A stretch of 42,573 nucleotides of DNA, taken from the NCBI GenBank assembly GCA_034382075.1, contig JAXMOZ010000021.1, positions 1 to 42,573 on the forward strand, written 5' to 3'. The translations under genes and the position numbers were made by a program. Under the pieces are notes generated by a model. The model was not told the DNA's origin and did no database searches. It was given only the letters and a program-made list of their open reading frames with translations. The first letter of the stretch is position 1. Each line of letters starts with the position of its first letter. The DNA comes from JAEULH01 sp034382075. GTDB lineage: Bacteria > Pseudomonadota > Alphaproteobacteria > Rhodospirillales > Defluviicoccaceae. Below, piece after piece: positions 8,825 to 15,347 of this stretch.

Positions 8825-9183
8825 CCGGAAGGCCGAGCGCGGCTTCTCTCTCGGTTCGGTGTCGGACCGGAAGGGGACGGGAGACACGTGCGGCGGGACT
8901 TCCGGGCCGGCCAGTTGTCCGCGCCGGCGGCCTTCCCGAGCGGCGATCTGCCAGGGCCGGCCCCGGTCCGGCAATGGCGTCCGGCGGCTATTTTCCGCCG
9001 CCGGACGGAAGACCGCCCGGCTTTGCATCGCGAAACAAAATAGCCGCCTCCCGCCATCCTCCGCGTGCGCTCCGGCCCCTTGCCGGCACGCCGGCGGCGG
9101 GGTGCAGGCCCGGCTCCGTCCCCGGCGGGCGATCGCCGTGAAGGCCGCGATGGGCGCGGCCAGACCGGCAACAGGAGCCCGCC
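8825..9183 (+). promoter_or_regulatory. Structured 359-base leader upstream of the DUF2493 gene
   Basis: No credible gene lies here. GTCCGGCGGC (8979-8988) pairs perfectly with GCCGCCGGAC (8997-9006) over an 8-base loop. An overlapping segment, GGCGGCTATTTT (8983-8994), is also the perfect complement of AAAATAGCCGCC (9037-9048). The two pairings are mutually exclusive, as in attenuators or riboregulators. The beginning of the gap shares GGAAGGGGAC (8869-8878) with the leader of the parB-like gene (704-713), followed in both by a CCGGCC-rich stretch. The ligand or factor, if any, is unknown. Confidence 0.45.
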
Positions 9184-10143
9184 ATGACGCACGAACCCAT
9201 GCCCTTCCTCTTTCCCGACACCGAACCCGCCGACGAGTTGCACGCCGTCTCGCCCACCGCGCATCTGCTCGACGAGCTGGCGCTCTATGGCCATCGGCCT
9301 GGCCGGGACGAGCCCGATCCGCGGCCATTGCCCGAGGCGGATGCCGTCCGCGCCGCGCTCGGCGCGATCGTCGACGGTTTCGCCGCGATCCTGACCGACA
9401 CGCGGCTCGAGGACGATCTCGATGACCTGCTCTGGTCCTTCGTCAACCTGTTCCACCGCAAGCTCGACCGCATCGAGCGCGATCTCGACACCAACGAGCA
9501 GGCGCAGCGCCGCTCGCAGCTGGAGCAGAACGGCTCCGAGGTCCGCTCGGTCGAGCTCGAGCGCCTCATCGATCAGGGCCTCGGCCTGGTCGAGCGCCGC
9601 AACGCCTTCGAGTTCTGCCGCGACCATGCCGCCGAGCACTACGAGGCCGTCACCGGCTCGCTCTGGCGGCCCCGCTCGGGCTCGATGGTCAACCATCGCG
9701 CGCTCACCTCCGCGATGATCGACAGCCGCGAGTTTATCGCCGCCCAGCGCCGCGCCGAGGCGCAGCTGCTCGTTCCCGCGGGCAGCCGCATCGCCTTCAC
9801 CGGCGGCTCCGACTTCAACGACCACCAGCGCATCTGGGCCGCGCTTGACAAAGTCCACGCCAAGCATCCCGACATGGTGCTGTTGCACGGCGGCAGCCCG
9901 CGCGGCGCCGAGCGTATTGCCGCCTGTTGGGCCGACAACCGCAAGGTCGTGCAGGTCGCCTTCAAGCCCGACTGGAACCGCCACCGCAACGCCGCGCCCT
10001 TCAAGCGCAACGACCAGATGCTCGATGCCCTGCCGATCGGCGTCATCGTCTTCCCCGGCTCGGGCATCTCCGCCAACCTCGCCGACAAGGCCCGCAAGAT
10101 GGGCATCCCGGTGTGGCGGTTCAGCGAACAGGGCGGCGCGTAA
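9184..10143 (+). CDS. DUF2493-domain (SLOG/YspA-like) protein
   Basis: 319 aa. The first 170 residues are helical and charged. The C-terminal domain begins FTGGSDF at about 205 and contains HGGSPRGAERIAA at 235, with VVQVAFKPDW and VIVFPGSGISANLADKA following. This is the Rossmann-like SLOG fold of DUF2493/YspA. SLOG proteins bind nucleotide-derived ligands and are frequent on plasmids, ICEs and in conflict systems; a sensing or ligand-generating role is inference. An AGGAGCC ribosome site precedes the ATG. The long structured leader upstream suggests its own regulation. It marks the end of the maintenance block; the next gene is divergent cargo. Confidence 0.85.
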   Translation: MTHEPMPFLFPDTEPADELHAVSPTAHLLDELALYGHRPGRDEPDPRPLPEADAVRAALGAIVDGFAAILTDTRLEDDLDDLLWSFVNLFHRKLDRIERDLDTNEQAQRRSQLEQNGSEVRSVELERLIDQGLGLVERRNAFEFCRDHAAEHYEAVTGSLWRPRSGSMVNHRALTSAMIDSREFIAAQRRAEAQLLVPAGSRIAFTGGSDFNDHQRIWAALDKVHAKHPDMVLLHGGSPRGAERIAACWADNRKVVQVAFKPDWNRHRNAAPFKRNDQMLDALPIGVIVFPGSGISANLADKARKMGIPVWRFSEQGGA

Positions 10144-10150
10144 GCGCCGC

Positions 10151-11470
10151 CTAGTTCTGCAACGAACGAAGTAGTGCTTCTCTATTCAACTCACCCCTCT
10201 GTTCGGTCAGGTCGAGATACTTATCGACGGCCTTCGCGACGCTCCACCGTGTCTGTCCAAGGTCCTTCCAGGAGATTGTCCCCTTCGGGTCCCCGAGGCT
10301 GTGCAAGTACTCGTCTCGTAAACCATAACCACGCTTCAGCCACTTGAATTCCTCGCCATTTCCCAGAAGGTGCTTGTATCTCTTCTCCATCTTTTCGCGG
10401 CCTTTCGGTCCTTTGAGCATGAGCGTCGCCTCTATACAGCTAATATTGGCAACGATCTCGTCGATCCCCTCTTCGGCGAGGGCCTTAACGAAGAAGTGTT
10501 TCGTTAGCGGATGGAAATTGGCTTGCTTGGTATCTGTTTTTGTCAGGGCGGCTTGGAGCTTCTGCCATCGCCGCTCAAGCGCTTCAAGTTTTTGATGGTC
10601 TATTTCGAAGGATTCTGAGCGGTCTGGCACTTCGAATTCCTCGTCTGGGTGGCCAATGAGGGCCCAAGTCAGTGCCGAAGGGTCGGGAGCGCGAGGTGCG
10701 TCGGCGAACGGGTCGTCCGTGAACGAATAGACCCACGGAACAGCAAATGGTGCCCATGGGGCCTCCTTTGATTCCTTAACGAGACTCAATAACAGGACAA
10801 AGAGGGCATCTTCGATCGGGGCGGGATAGACCGGTTCAAAGACAGGAACTTGTCCTATCTCATCCCAAATTTTGTGAAGGATGGCGAGCCAAGTGCGCTC
10901 CCAAATTGGACCAGCTTCTTCGCGCTTACTTACGACAAGCCAATAAAAATCGTCTAACTTTTCGGTTGGGAACTGGTGCCAACGACCGAATCGTTTCAGT
11001 GCGTCGTGGCGGACGTTCTGGCCGAGTGCAGCGCTGCTGAGGAGCGCGATTTCGTTGGGCCCGAAACGAACACTCTTTACCGGTTCATGAAGGCGCTGCG
11101 TGGGGTTTTCCAGGTCAAGCCGATCTAACGGTGCCAAATGAGTTCGCTTTACTTCCGTCGCCATGAACGCTTGATGCAACGCCAACGCTGTTTCGTCGGC
11201 ATCCGGACAAGGTCCGCCGTACCAGGGTGCGCCGTTCCAACGGAAGAAGTTTCGCAGGGCTGTTTGCAATTCATTCGGTTGAGCGTTTGTGCTGGGTTTT
11301 TGACGAAGCCGTGAATCCTCAATCGCCAAATAGACGGCTTCGCTATTGACCTCCAGGAGCCGGAATGCCCCGGAATTGAAGGCGCTATCCTCAGTATGGC
11401 TTGACCTCCGCCATAGTTCCGCGATTGCGGAACGAACTGGTTGGGGTATCTCTGGTGTTTCGCGGCCCAT
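10151..11470 (-). CDS. Putative HEPN-domain protein, candidate defence cargo
   Basis: 439 aa from the ATG at 11470, chosen because GGGAGGTGG sits just upstream of it; an in-frame ATG at 11512 (453 aa) lacks such a site. Function is not recognised from full-length similarity. Near the C-terminus RDEYLH (385-390) matches the HEPN ribonuclease signature, Arg, a polar residue, three residues, His, and lies in a helical segment typical of ApeA-like HEPN domains (helix 1 about 330-360, LTKHFFVKALAEEGIDEI). The rest is soluble, with Trp/Pro-rich loops and no membrane segment. The coding sequence is visibly more A/T-rich than its neighbours, and it is transcribed against the backbone, both signs of acquisition. 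It stops only 7 bases from the DUF2493 stop. RNase activity or phage defence is inferred. Confidence 0.7.
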   Translation of the reverse strand: MGRETPEIPQPVRSAIAELWRRSSHTEDSAFNSGAFRLLEVNSEAVYLAIEDSRLRQKPSTNAQPNELQTALRNFFRWNGAPWYGGPCPDADETALALHQAFMATEVKRTHLAPLDRLDLENPTQRLHEPVKSVRFGPNEIALLSSAALGQNVRHDALKRFGRWHQFPTEKLDDFYWLVVSKREEAGPIWERTWLAILHKIWDEIGQVPVFEPVYPAPIEDALFVLLLSLVKESKEAPWAPFAVPWVYSFTDDPFADAPRAPDPSALTWALIGHPDEEFEVPDRSESFEIDHQKLEALERRWQKLQAALTKTDTKQANFHPLTKHFFVKALAEEGIDEIVANISCIEATLMLKGPKGREKMEKRYKHLLGNGEEFKWLKRGYGLRDEYLHSLGDPKGTISWKDLGQTRWSVAKAVDKYLDLTEQRGELNREALLRSLQN

Positions 11471-11512
11471 GCCACCTCCCTGTTCGCCGGTGACCCCCTG
11501 ACTACGTCTCAT

Positions 11513-11699
11513 TCAAACCACGATAATAACTTGTCATCCACGTGTGCGAGACGACTTATGTCCATTGTAATTCAGGAGCAGCCCTAATCTGACCTTGTAG
11601 TATGGCGCCCGCGCGGGCGAGCCCGCGCGCCGGGCTCTCGTGAACCGAGCCGCCTTGCGGCGTCTCGGCCCTGGCGGGCTTCGATCCCTGGCGCAGCGC
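11513..11699. other. Intergenic region, no gene seen
   Basis: The first 80 bases are A/T-rich and probably hold the promoter of the HEPN-like gene; a TATTAT on the minus strand near 11520 could serve as a -10 box, but no convincing -35 is seen. Next comes a perfect 8-bp inverted repeat, GCGCGGGC/GCCCGCGC at 11611-11628, and a smaller one, GCCGC-CTT-GCGGC. The switch in base composition at about 11600 looks like the edge of the inserted cargo. Confidence 0.35.
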
Positions 11700-12093
11700 T
11701 CACGGATGCCGGCTCAAAGAGGCATCAAGGCGAGCCGCGATAGTCTCCTCCCATCGGAGTCCTTCCGATAGATCGGCGTGCAGACCTTCAGCAAGCCCCG
11801 CCGCGCTGATCCGCACGGCTTCGTGGCGGCTGTTCGGCATCGCGTCCAGCGCGCGCATGGATGCATCCGTCGTTGTACCGATCATGAGGCCGGCACCGGT
11901 GCGCCTCAGCCCGACCATCGGCGCGTTCGCCATGAGAACCAGCCTGTCCCATCCCTCGACCGCATTGTCCTGGCAACCCGTTACCGACTTCTCGCTGCCG
12001 TCTTGAAGGCCCGTATGCGAGGGCGTGGCGGACATCATCGAAATGCGTCTGGAAGACGGCGGCGGCGCGGGTCAGGGCCGTCCGTTCCGGCAC
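11700..12093 (-). pseudogene. Frameshifted hypothetical gene remnant
   Basis: On the minus strand a protein-like segment (FTFVSTVPERTALTRAAAVF then THFDDVRHALAYG) runs from about 12127 to 12012. It then continues in a different frame as SEKSVTGCQDNAVEGWDRL, VLMANAPMVGLRRTGAGLMI and AAGLAEGLHADLSEGLRWEE to a TGA at 11700. One extra base in the C-run at 12010-12012 would account for the switch. Both parts have normal protein composition, unlike the Arg-rich alternatives. The 5' end merges into sequence with no start or ribosome site I can defend, so it may also be truncated. The family is not recognised. Confidence 0.4.
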
Positions 12094-12411
12094 GGTCGAG
12101 ACGAAGGTGAAGGAGTGCGGGTGCTCCGGCCAGGGTCTCCTTGCGTGCTGAGATTCGCAGACCGTCCCTGCATGTCTCTCAAAGCGCTAGAGCCCGCGTC
12201 GCCCCTCTCCAACCTGTCCGGCGGAAGAATTTCCCCGGCCCGCAAGCGGGCCTCCTCGCGGACGCTTCGCTCCAAATTCTCCCGCCTCCCAGGTCCTCCA
12301 CTCCGTTCCGGCCGCTTCGCTGCGCTCGCGGTGATGAGGGGCGCCTTGCGGTCTCTGAGCGCCGAGCCATCGCAGGGCGGTCCTGCGACTCAAGCGAAAG
12401 GAGACCACATC
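12094..12411. other. Leader region of the first DUF736 gene, no gene seen
   Basis: GC-rich and repeat-prone. A plus-strand frame open from 12025 into the DUF736 gene reads as low-complexity Arg/Ser sequence and is not credible as an N-terminal extension. GGCCCGC-AAGCGGGCC (around 12237-12252) can form a hairpin. AAAGGAGACC just before 12412 is a good ribosome binding site. Confidence 0.4.
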
Positions 12412-12744
12412 ATGGCCATCACCCTCGGGACCTTCACCAAGCTCGACGACGGCGTCTTCACGGGCACCCTCAAGACCCTCAACGTCACCGCCGCGCTCAC
12501 CATCGTCCCCATCGACAAGATGTCCGAGAACGCGCCCGACTATCGGGTCTATGCCGGCCAGCGCTACGAGGTCGGTGCCGCCTGGAGCCAGGTCGCGAAG
12601 TCGAGCGGCGAGACCTACCTGAACCTCAAGATCGGCGCGCCCGAGTTCGGGCCGAACTGGGTCCGGGCCCGGCTGGTCAAGCTCGAACACCCCAACGGCG
12701 ACGGCGCCACGCACATCGCGCTGTGGGAACCGCGCGACCGATAA
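12412..12744 (+). CDS. DUF736-family protein (first copy)
   Basis: 110 aa beginning MAITLGTFTKLDDGVFTGTL, the characteristic N-terminus of DUF736, with VYAGQRYEVGAAW and a final IALWEPRDR. It is a small, all-beta-looking, soluble protein. DUF736 proteins are almost confined to conjugative elements of Proteobacteria; the function is unknown. A strong ribosome site (AAAGGAG) precedes it and a strong terminator follows, so it is probably a single-gene transcript expressed at a good level. It shares only the general fold pattern with the second copy at 34880-35212. Confidence 0.9.
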   Translation: MAITLGTFTKLDDGVFTGTLKTLNVTAALTIVPIDKMSENAPDYRVYAGQRYEVGAAWSQVAKSSGETYLNLKIGAPEFGPNWVRARLVKLEHPNGDGATHIALWEPRDR

Positions 12745-12749
12745 CGCCC

Positions 12750-12787
12750 AAAGCCCCGTCGCGGATCGCCGCGGCGGGGCTTTCCTT
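12750..12787 (+). terminator. Strong intrinsic terminator after DUF736
   Basis: AAAGCCCCG (12750-12758) pairs with CGGGGCTTT (12775-12783). The stem continues inward (TCGCGG with CCGCGG) to an ATCG tetraloop, giving about 15 base pairs, followed by CCTTCTG. Because both ends carry AAA/TTT it could also act, less well, on the other strand. Confidence 0.8.
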
Positions 12788-12931
12788 CTGCGTGTGATTT
12801 CGTACACCCGCTCGAATTCGCGGGGGGCGCCTTTTCGAGCGTCCCCGAACGCGCCCCATCGCGCCCATCCTCGCCTGGTGCGCGGCGACGTTCGCCATCG
12901 CCGCCGGCACCGCAATTGAGGAGCGCCGAGT

Positions 12932-13204
12932 ATGGATGACGAGATCGTCCGGGCCGCCAATGCCAAGAAGGGCAGCCCTTTTCTGACCACCGACCAGGCC
13001 GCCCATTATGTCGGCCTGTCGCGCCGCACGCTCGAAAAGATGCGCACGGCTGGCGATGGGCCACGCTTTCGCAAGCATGGCCGTTACGTCCGCTATCACA
13101 TCGACGACCTCGACGAATGGTCGGCCGAGCACGTCAAGACATCGACCTCGGAGCCTGACCGTCAGCGTCCCGCCCAGCCTGAGAGTGGCAGGGCACGGCG
13201 ATGA
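12932..13204 (+). CDS. Excisionase-like HTH DNA-binding protein
   Basis: 90 aa. FLTTDQAAHYVGLSRRTLEK followed by GDGPRFRKHGRYVRYHIDDL is the MerR/AlpA-type winged helix (HTH_17) used by excisionases and small regulators. A GAGGAG site precedes the ATG. Its stop overlaps the start of the TraF-type peptidase (ATGA at 13201), so it is translationally coupled to the mobilisation genes. It could act as an excisionase for the element or as a regulator of this operon; the sequence does not distinguish them. Confidence 0.82.
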   Translation: MDDEIVRAANAKKGSPFLTTDQAAHYVGLSRRTLEKMRTAGDGPRFRKHGRYVRYHIDDLDEWSAEHVKTSTSEPDRQRPAQPESGRARR

Positions 13205-13749
13205 TCGAAAAGGTCCTCAGCCGCGCCCAGCGGCGCCGGCGCGGGCGCAAGCGTCCGCGTACAGTCTTCGCCCTCACCTTGTTCGGGCTCGGCCTCATCG
13301 GCCTCGCAACGCTCGCCCGACCGGCGCCGTGGCTGGTGTGGAACGCCAGCGCCAGCGCGCCCATCGGCCTCTACCGCGTCCTTCCGGGGAAGCCCGCCTC
13401 CGGCGATCTGGTCCTTGTCCGCACACCGGACTCCGCGCGGCAGCTCGCCGCCGAACGCGGCTATCTCCCTCATGACGTCCCATTGGTGAAGCGCGTCGCC
13501 GCGCTCGACGGCGACACCGTCTGTGCCGCTAACGATGTGATCTCCGTCAACGGCCGCGTTGTCGCCGAACGGCTGGCGCATGACCGGCTCGGCCGTCGGT
13601 TGCCGAGCTGGAGCGGCTGCCACCTCCTCGATGGCGGCGAAGCCTTCCTGCTCATGGAAGGCGTCGCGGATTCCTTCGACGGCCGTTATTTCGGGCCGGT
13701 CCCGACGGTCGCGATCATCGGGAGGCTCGCGCCGCTATGGGTCGAGTGA
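13201..13749 (+). CDS. traF: TraF-type S26 signal peptidase (conjugal pilin maturation)
   Basis: 182 aa. A basic N-terminus is followed by one membrane segment (about 22-42). The catalytic Ser is at 52 in SAPIGLYR and the general-base Lys at 97 in PLVKRVAAL, the Ser/Lys dyad of S26 peptidases; a PSWSGCHLL and a FDGRYFGP segment follow, as in TraF. In IncP systems TraF removes the C-terminal residues of TrbC and cyclises it into mature T-pilin; a trbC homologue is present at 26356, so the same role is likely. It acts at the periplasmic face of the inner membrane. The gene overlaps both neighbours, by 4 bases upstream and 13 downstream. Confidence 0.9.
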   Translation: MIEKVLSRAQRRRRGRKRPRTVFALTLFGLGLIGLATLARPAPWLVWNASASAPIGLYRVLPGKPASGDLVLVRTPDSARQLAAERGYLPHDVPLVKRVAALDGDTVCAANDVISVNGRVVAERLAHDRLGRRLPSWSGCHLLDGGEAFLLMEGVADSFDGRYFGPVPTVAIIGRLAPLWVE

Positions 13750-14390
13750 CTCTCCTGCTGCTCGGCGCGCTGGCGGCCGGACCCATCCCAGGGGCTATGC
13801 CTGCCTATGCTGAACCCGTTGCGACGGCCGATGCCGCGCTCGATCGCTGGCGGGATTCCATCGCTGAGGCGTCGCGCCGGTTCGGCGTGCCCGAGGCCTG
13901 GATACGCGCGGTCATGCAGGCCGAGAGCGGCGGCCGGACGATGCTCGATGGCCGTCCGATCACCTCGCGCGCCGGGGCGATGGGTTTGATGCAGGTGATG
14001 CCCGACAACTATGAGGAGATGCGGCGCGCGCACGATCTCGGCTCCGATCCGTATGACCCGCGCGACAATATCCTGGCAGGCACGGCCTATCTGCGCGCGA
14101 TGTACGACCGTTATGGCTATCCCGGCTTGTTCGCCGCCTACAATGCCGGGCCGAAGCGATACGACGAGTATCTGCGCGATGGCCGGCCTCTGCCGCTCGA
14201 GACGCGCGCCTATCTCGCCACGATTGCGCAGACTGATCCAAGTCCACCGTCGCCGCTTGCCGTGGCATCGGCAACGCAGCTGTTCTTCGCGCTGCGAACC
14301 ACCGCCCATGCGCCGCCCGGTCGCGATGGGGTGGCGCCGTCGAGCGATCTGTTTGTCCCTCTGACCACCGTGTCGGATCGCCAGCGATGA
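13737..14390 (+). CDS. Lytic transglycosylase (SLT domain), conjugation-associated
   Basis: 217 aa with a signal peptide (about 1-25, ending PAYA). The SLT fold shows the catalytic Glu at 63 in QAESGG, then GAMGLMQVMP, and AYNAGPKRYDEYL. It cleaves peptidoglycan in the periplasm to let the type IV secretion channel cross the wall, the role of VirB1/TrbN-type proteins. It overlaps the traF stop by 13 bases and is surely in the same operon. The C-terminal 50 residues are low-complexity. A 14-bp perfect palindrome follows five bases after the stop. Confidence 0.9.
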   Translation: MGRVTLLLLGALAAGPIPGAMPAYAEPVATADAALDRWRDSIAEASRRFGVPEAWIRAVMQAESGGRTMLDGRPITSRAGAMGLMQVMPDNYEEMRRAHDLGSDPYDPRDNILAGTAYLRAMYDRYGYPGLFAAYNAGPKRYDEYLRDGRPLPLETRAYLATIAQTDPSPPSPLAVASATQLFFALRTTAHAPPGRDGVAPSSDLFVPLTTVSDRQR

Positions 14391-14394
14391 AGGG

Positions 14395-14408
14395 CGATAG
14401 CGCTATCG
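14395..14408. repeat. Perfect 14-bp palindrome
   Basis: CGATAGC at 14395-14401 is the exact reverse complement of GCTATCG at 14402-14408. It starts five bases after the transglycosylase stop, within a 233-base gap. With no loop it looks more like a dimer-binding operator than an RNA hairpin. The rest of the gap (to 14623) is GC-rich and has no gene I can support. Confidence 0.5.
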
Positions 14409-14623
14409 GAGTCCCTCCGGAGAGAGGGGCCTCGTCTCGGTTTTTTCATCCTACCAGCCAGGACGAAACGCCCGTCAAGGATGCGCGGTCCCCCCAAAAT
14501 GCTGGCGCATTTTGGCTCCCCCACGCCCCGCTGCGCGGCGCCTTCGGCGTCCTTGACCGGCGCTTCGCCGGCCGATGCCAGGGCCTGTCCTCGATGAGGA
14601 GGACATCAACCCTGGAGATTCAG

Positions 14624-14986
14624 ATGACCACGCTTCACATCCATCCACACGCCGCATTCGACCGTTTTCCGATGCTCGTCGAGAGCGTCAAAGAGCAGTT
14701 CGGCACCGAGGGACTCATGTCGAACGTCGAGCGTTTCATCGAAGCGGAACGCGCCGATTTCCACTGGGACGGGCGGCTCGCGGAGATGAATCTCGGCGCC
14801 TATGAGAGCCTCGACGACGAGGACGAAGCGTTCGAGCGTGTGTCGATCATCGGCTATTTCCGCAGCCGCTATTACGTCGCGACCTGCGTCGTGGATGCCG
14901 AACGGCACGTCCACTGGATGCTCCGTCTACGCCATTTCGACAGCTTCGAGAGCGCCGAACAGGCGTTCCTGGCGGGCGGTGGCTAA
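14624..14986 (+). CDS. Conserved hypothetical protein
   Basis: 120 aa from the ATG at 14624, preceded by GGAG at about 14613. An upstream in-frame start at 14387 would add a low-complexity stretch encoded by palindromic intergenic DNA and is rejected. The protein begins MTTLHIHPHAAFDRFPML, has acidic helices (SLDDEDEAFERV) and a beta-rich middle (IIGYFRSRYYVATCVVDAE), and is soluble. I do not recognise a family. It lies between the transglycosylase and the relaxase, so a link to mobilisation is possible but unproven. Confidence 0.7.
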   Translation: MTTLHIHPHAAFDRFPMLVESVKEQFGTEGLMSNVERFIEAERADFHWDGRLAEMNLGAYESLDDEDEAFERVSIIGYFRSRYYVATCVVDAERHVHWMLRLRHFDSFESAEQAFLAGGG

Positions 14987-15347
14987 CCTCACCGATCGCT
15001 TCGGGAGCGGCGTCGTCCCGGCGTCGCTCCCATCATTTCAGGCGACGACTCCGCCTGGTGCATGGGCATCGTCGTGAGCCGAGCCGGGGCAGGAGAGCGT
15101 AAGTAAGCGCAGGACGGACGGAGAGCAGATCGGAAGTCGCGTAAGGCAAGATTAAAGGGGTGTCTCGCATGAGCCACTATGTCTTTGTCTGCACATCGTT
15201 ATTTACAGAGACCTGTATCGCAGGCTTCGAGACTCCTCCGCGTAAGTCTTTGATTTCCCGCGTGGCGATGGAGACGCCTTGCGGCCCGCGCGCGGGCGCT
15301 GCTTCCTCACGTTGTTGGACACTTTGGATCGTCGCCGAGGCATGGCC
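14987..15347 (+). other. Candidate oriT / relaxase leader
   Basis: This 361-base gap lies directly upstream of the relaxase and has no well-supported gene. It contains three direct copies of GCGTAAG (15097-15103, 15139-15145, 15240-15246), two of them extended to GCGTAAGT, and a small inverted repeat CCTG-TATCG-CAGG at about 15212-15224. The first copy is followed by TAAGCGCAGG, loosely like some nic regions. A and T are more frequent at 15140-15220 than in the flanks. A 60-codon frame from ATG 15169 has AAAGGGG eight bases upstream and could be a small gene, but its composition is not convincing. Confidence 0.4.
15003..15037 (+). terminator. Candidate terminator before the relaxase leader
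   Basis: GGGAGCG (15003-15009) pairs with CGCTCCC (15025-15031), followed by ATCATTT. The T-run is short, so efficiency is uncertain. It would end transcripts of the 14624 gene. Confidence 0.4.

Noticed and set aside
7331..9328. 665-codon minus-strand frame spanning the Toprim gene and its downstream leader
   Set aside because: Opposite strand of well-supported genes, Arg/Ala-rich with no domain and no ribosome site.
12025..12411. N-terminal extension of the first DUF736 protein
   Set aside because: Low-complexity Arg/Ser reading; the standard DUF736 start at 12412 has a strong ribosome site.
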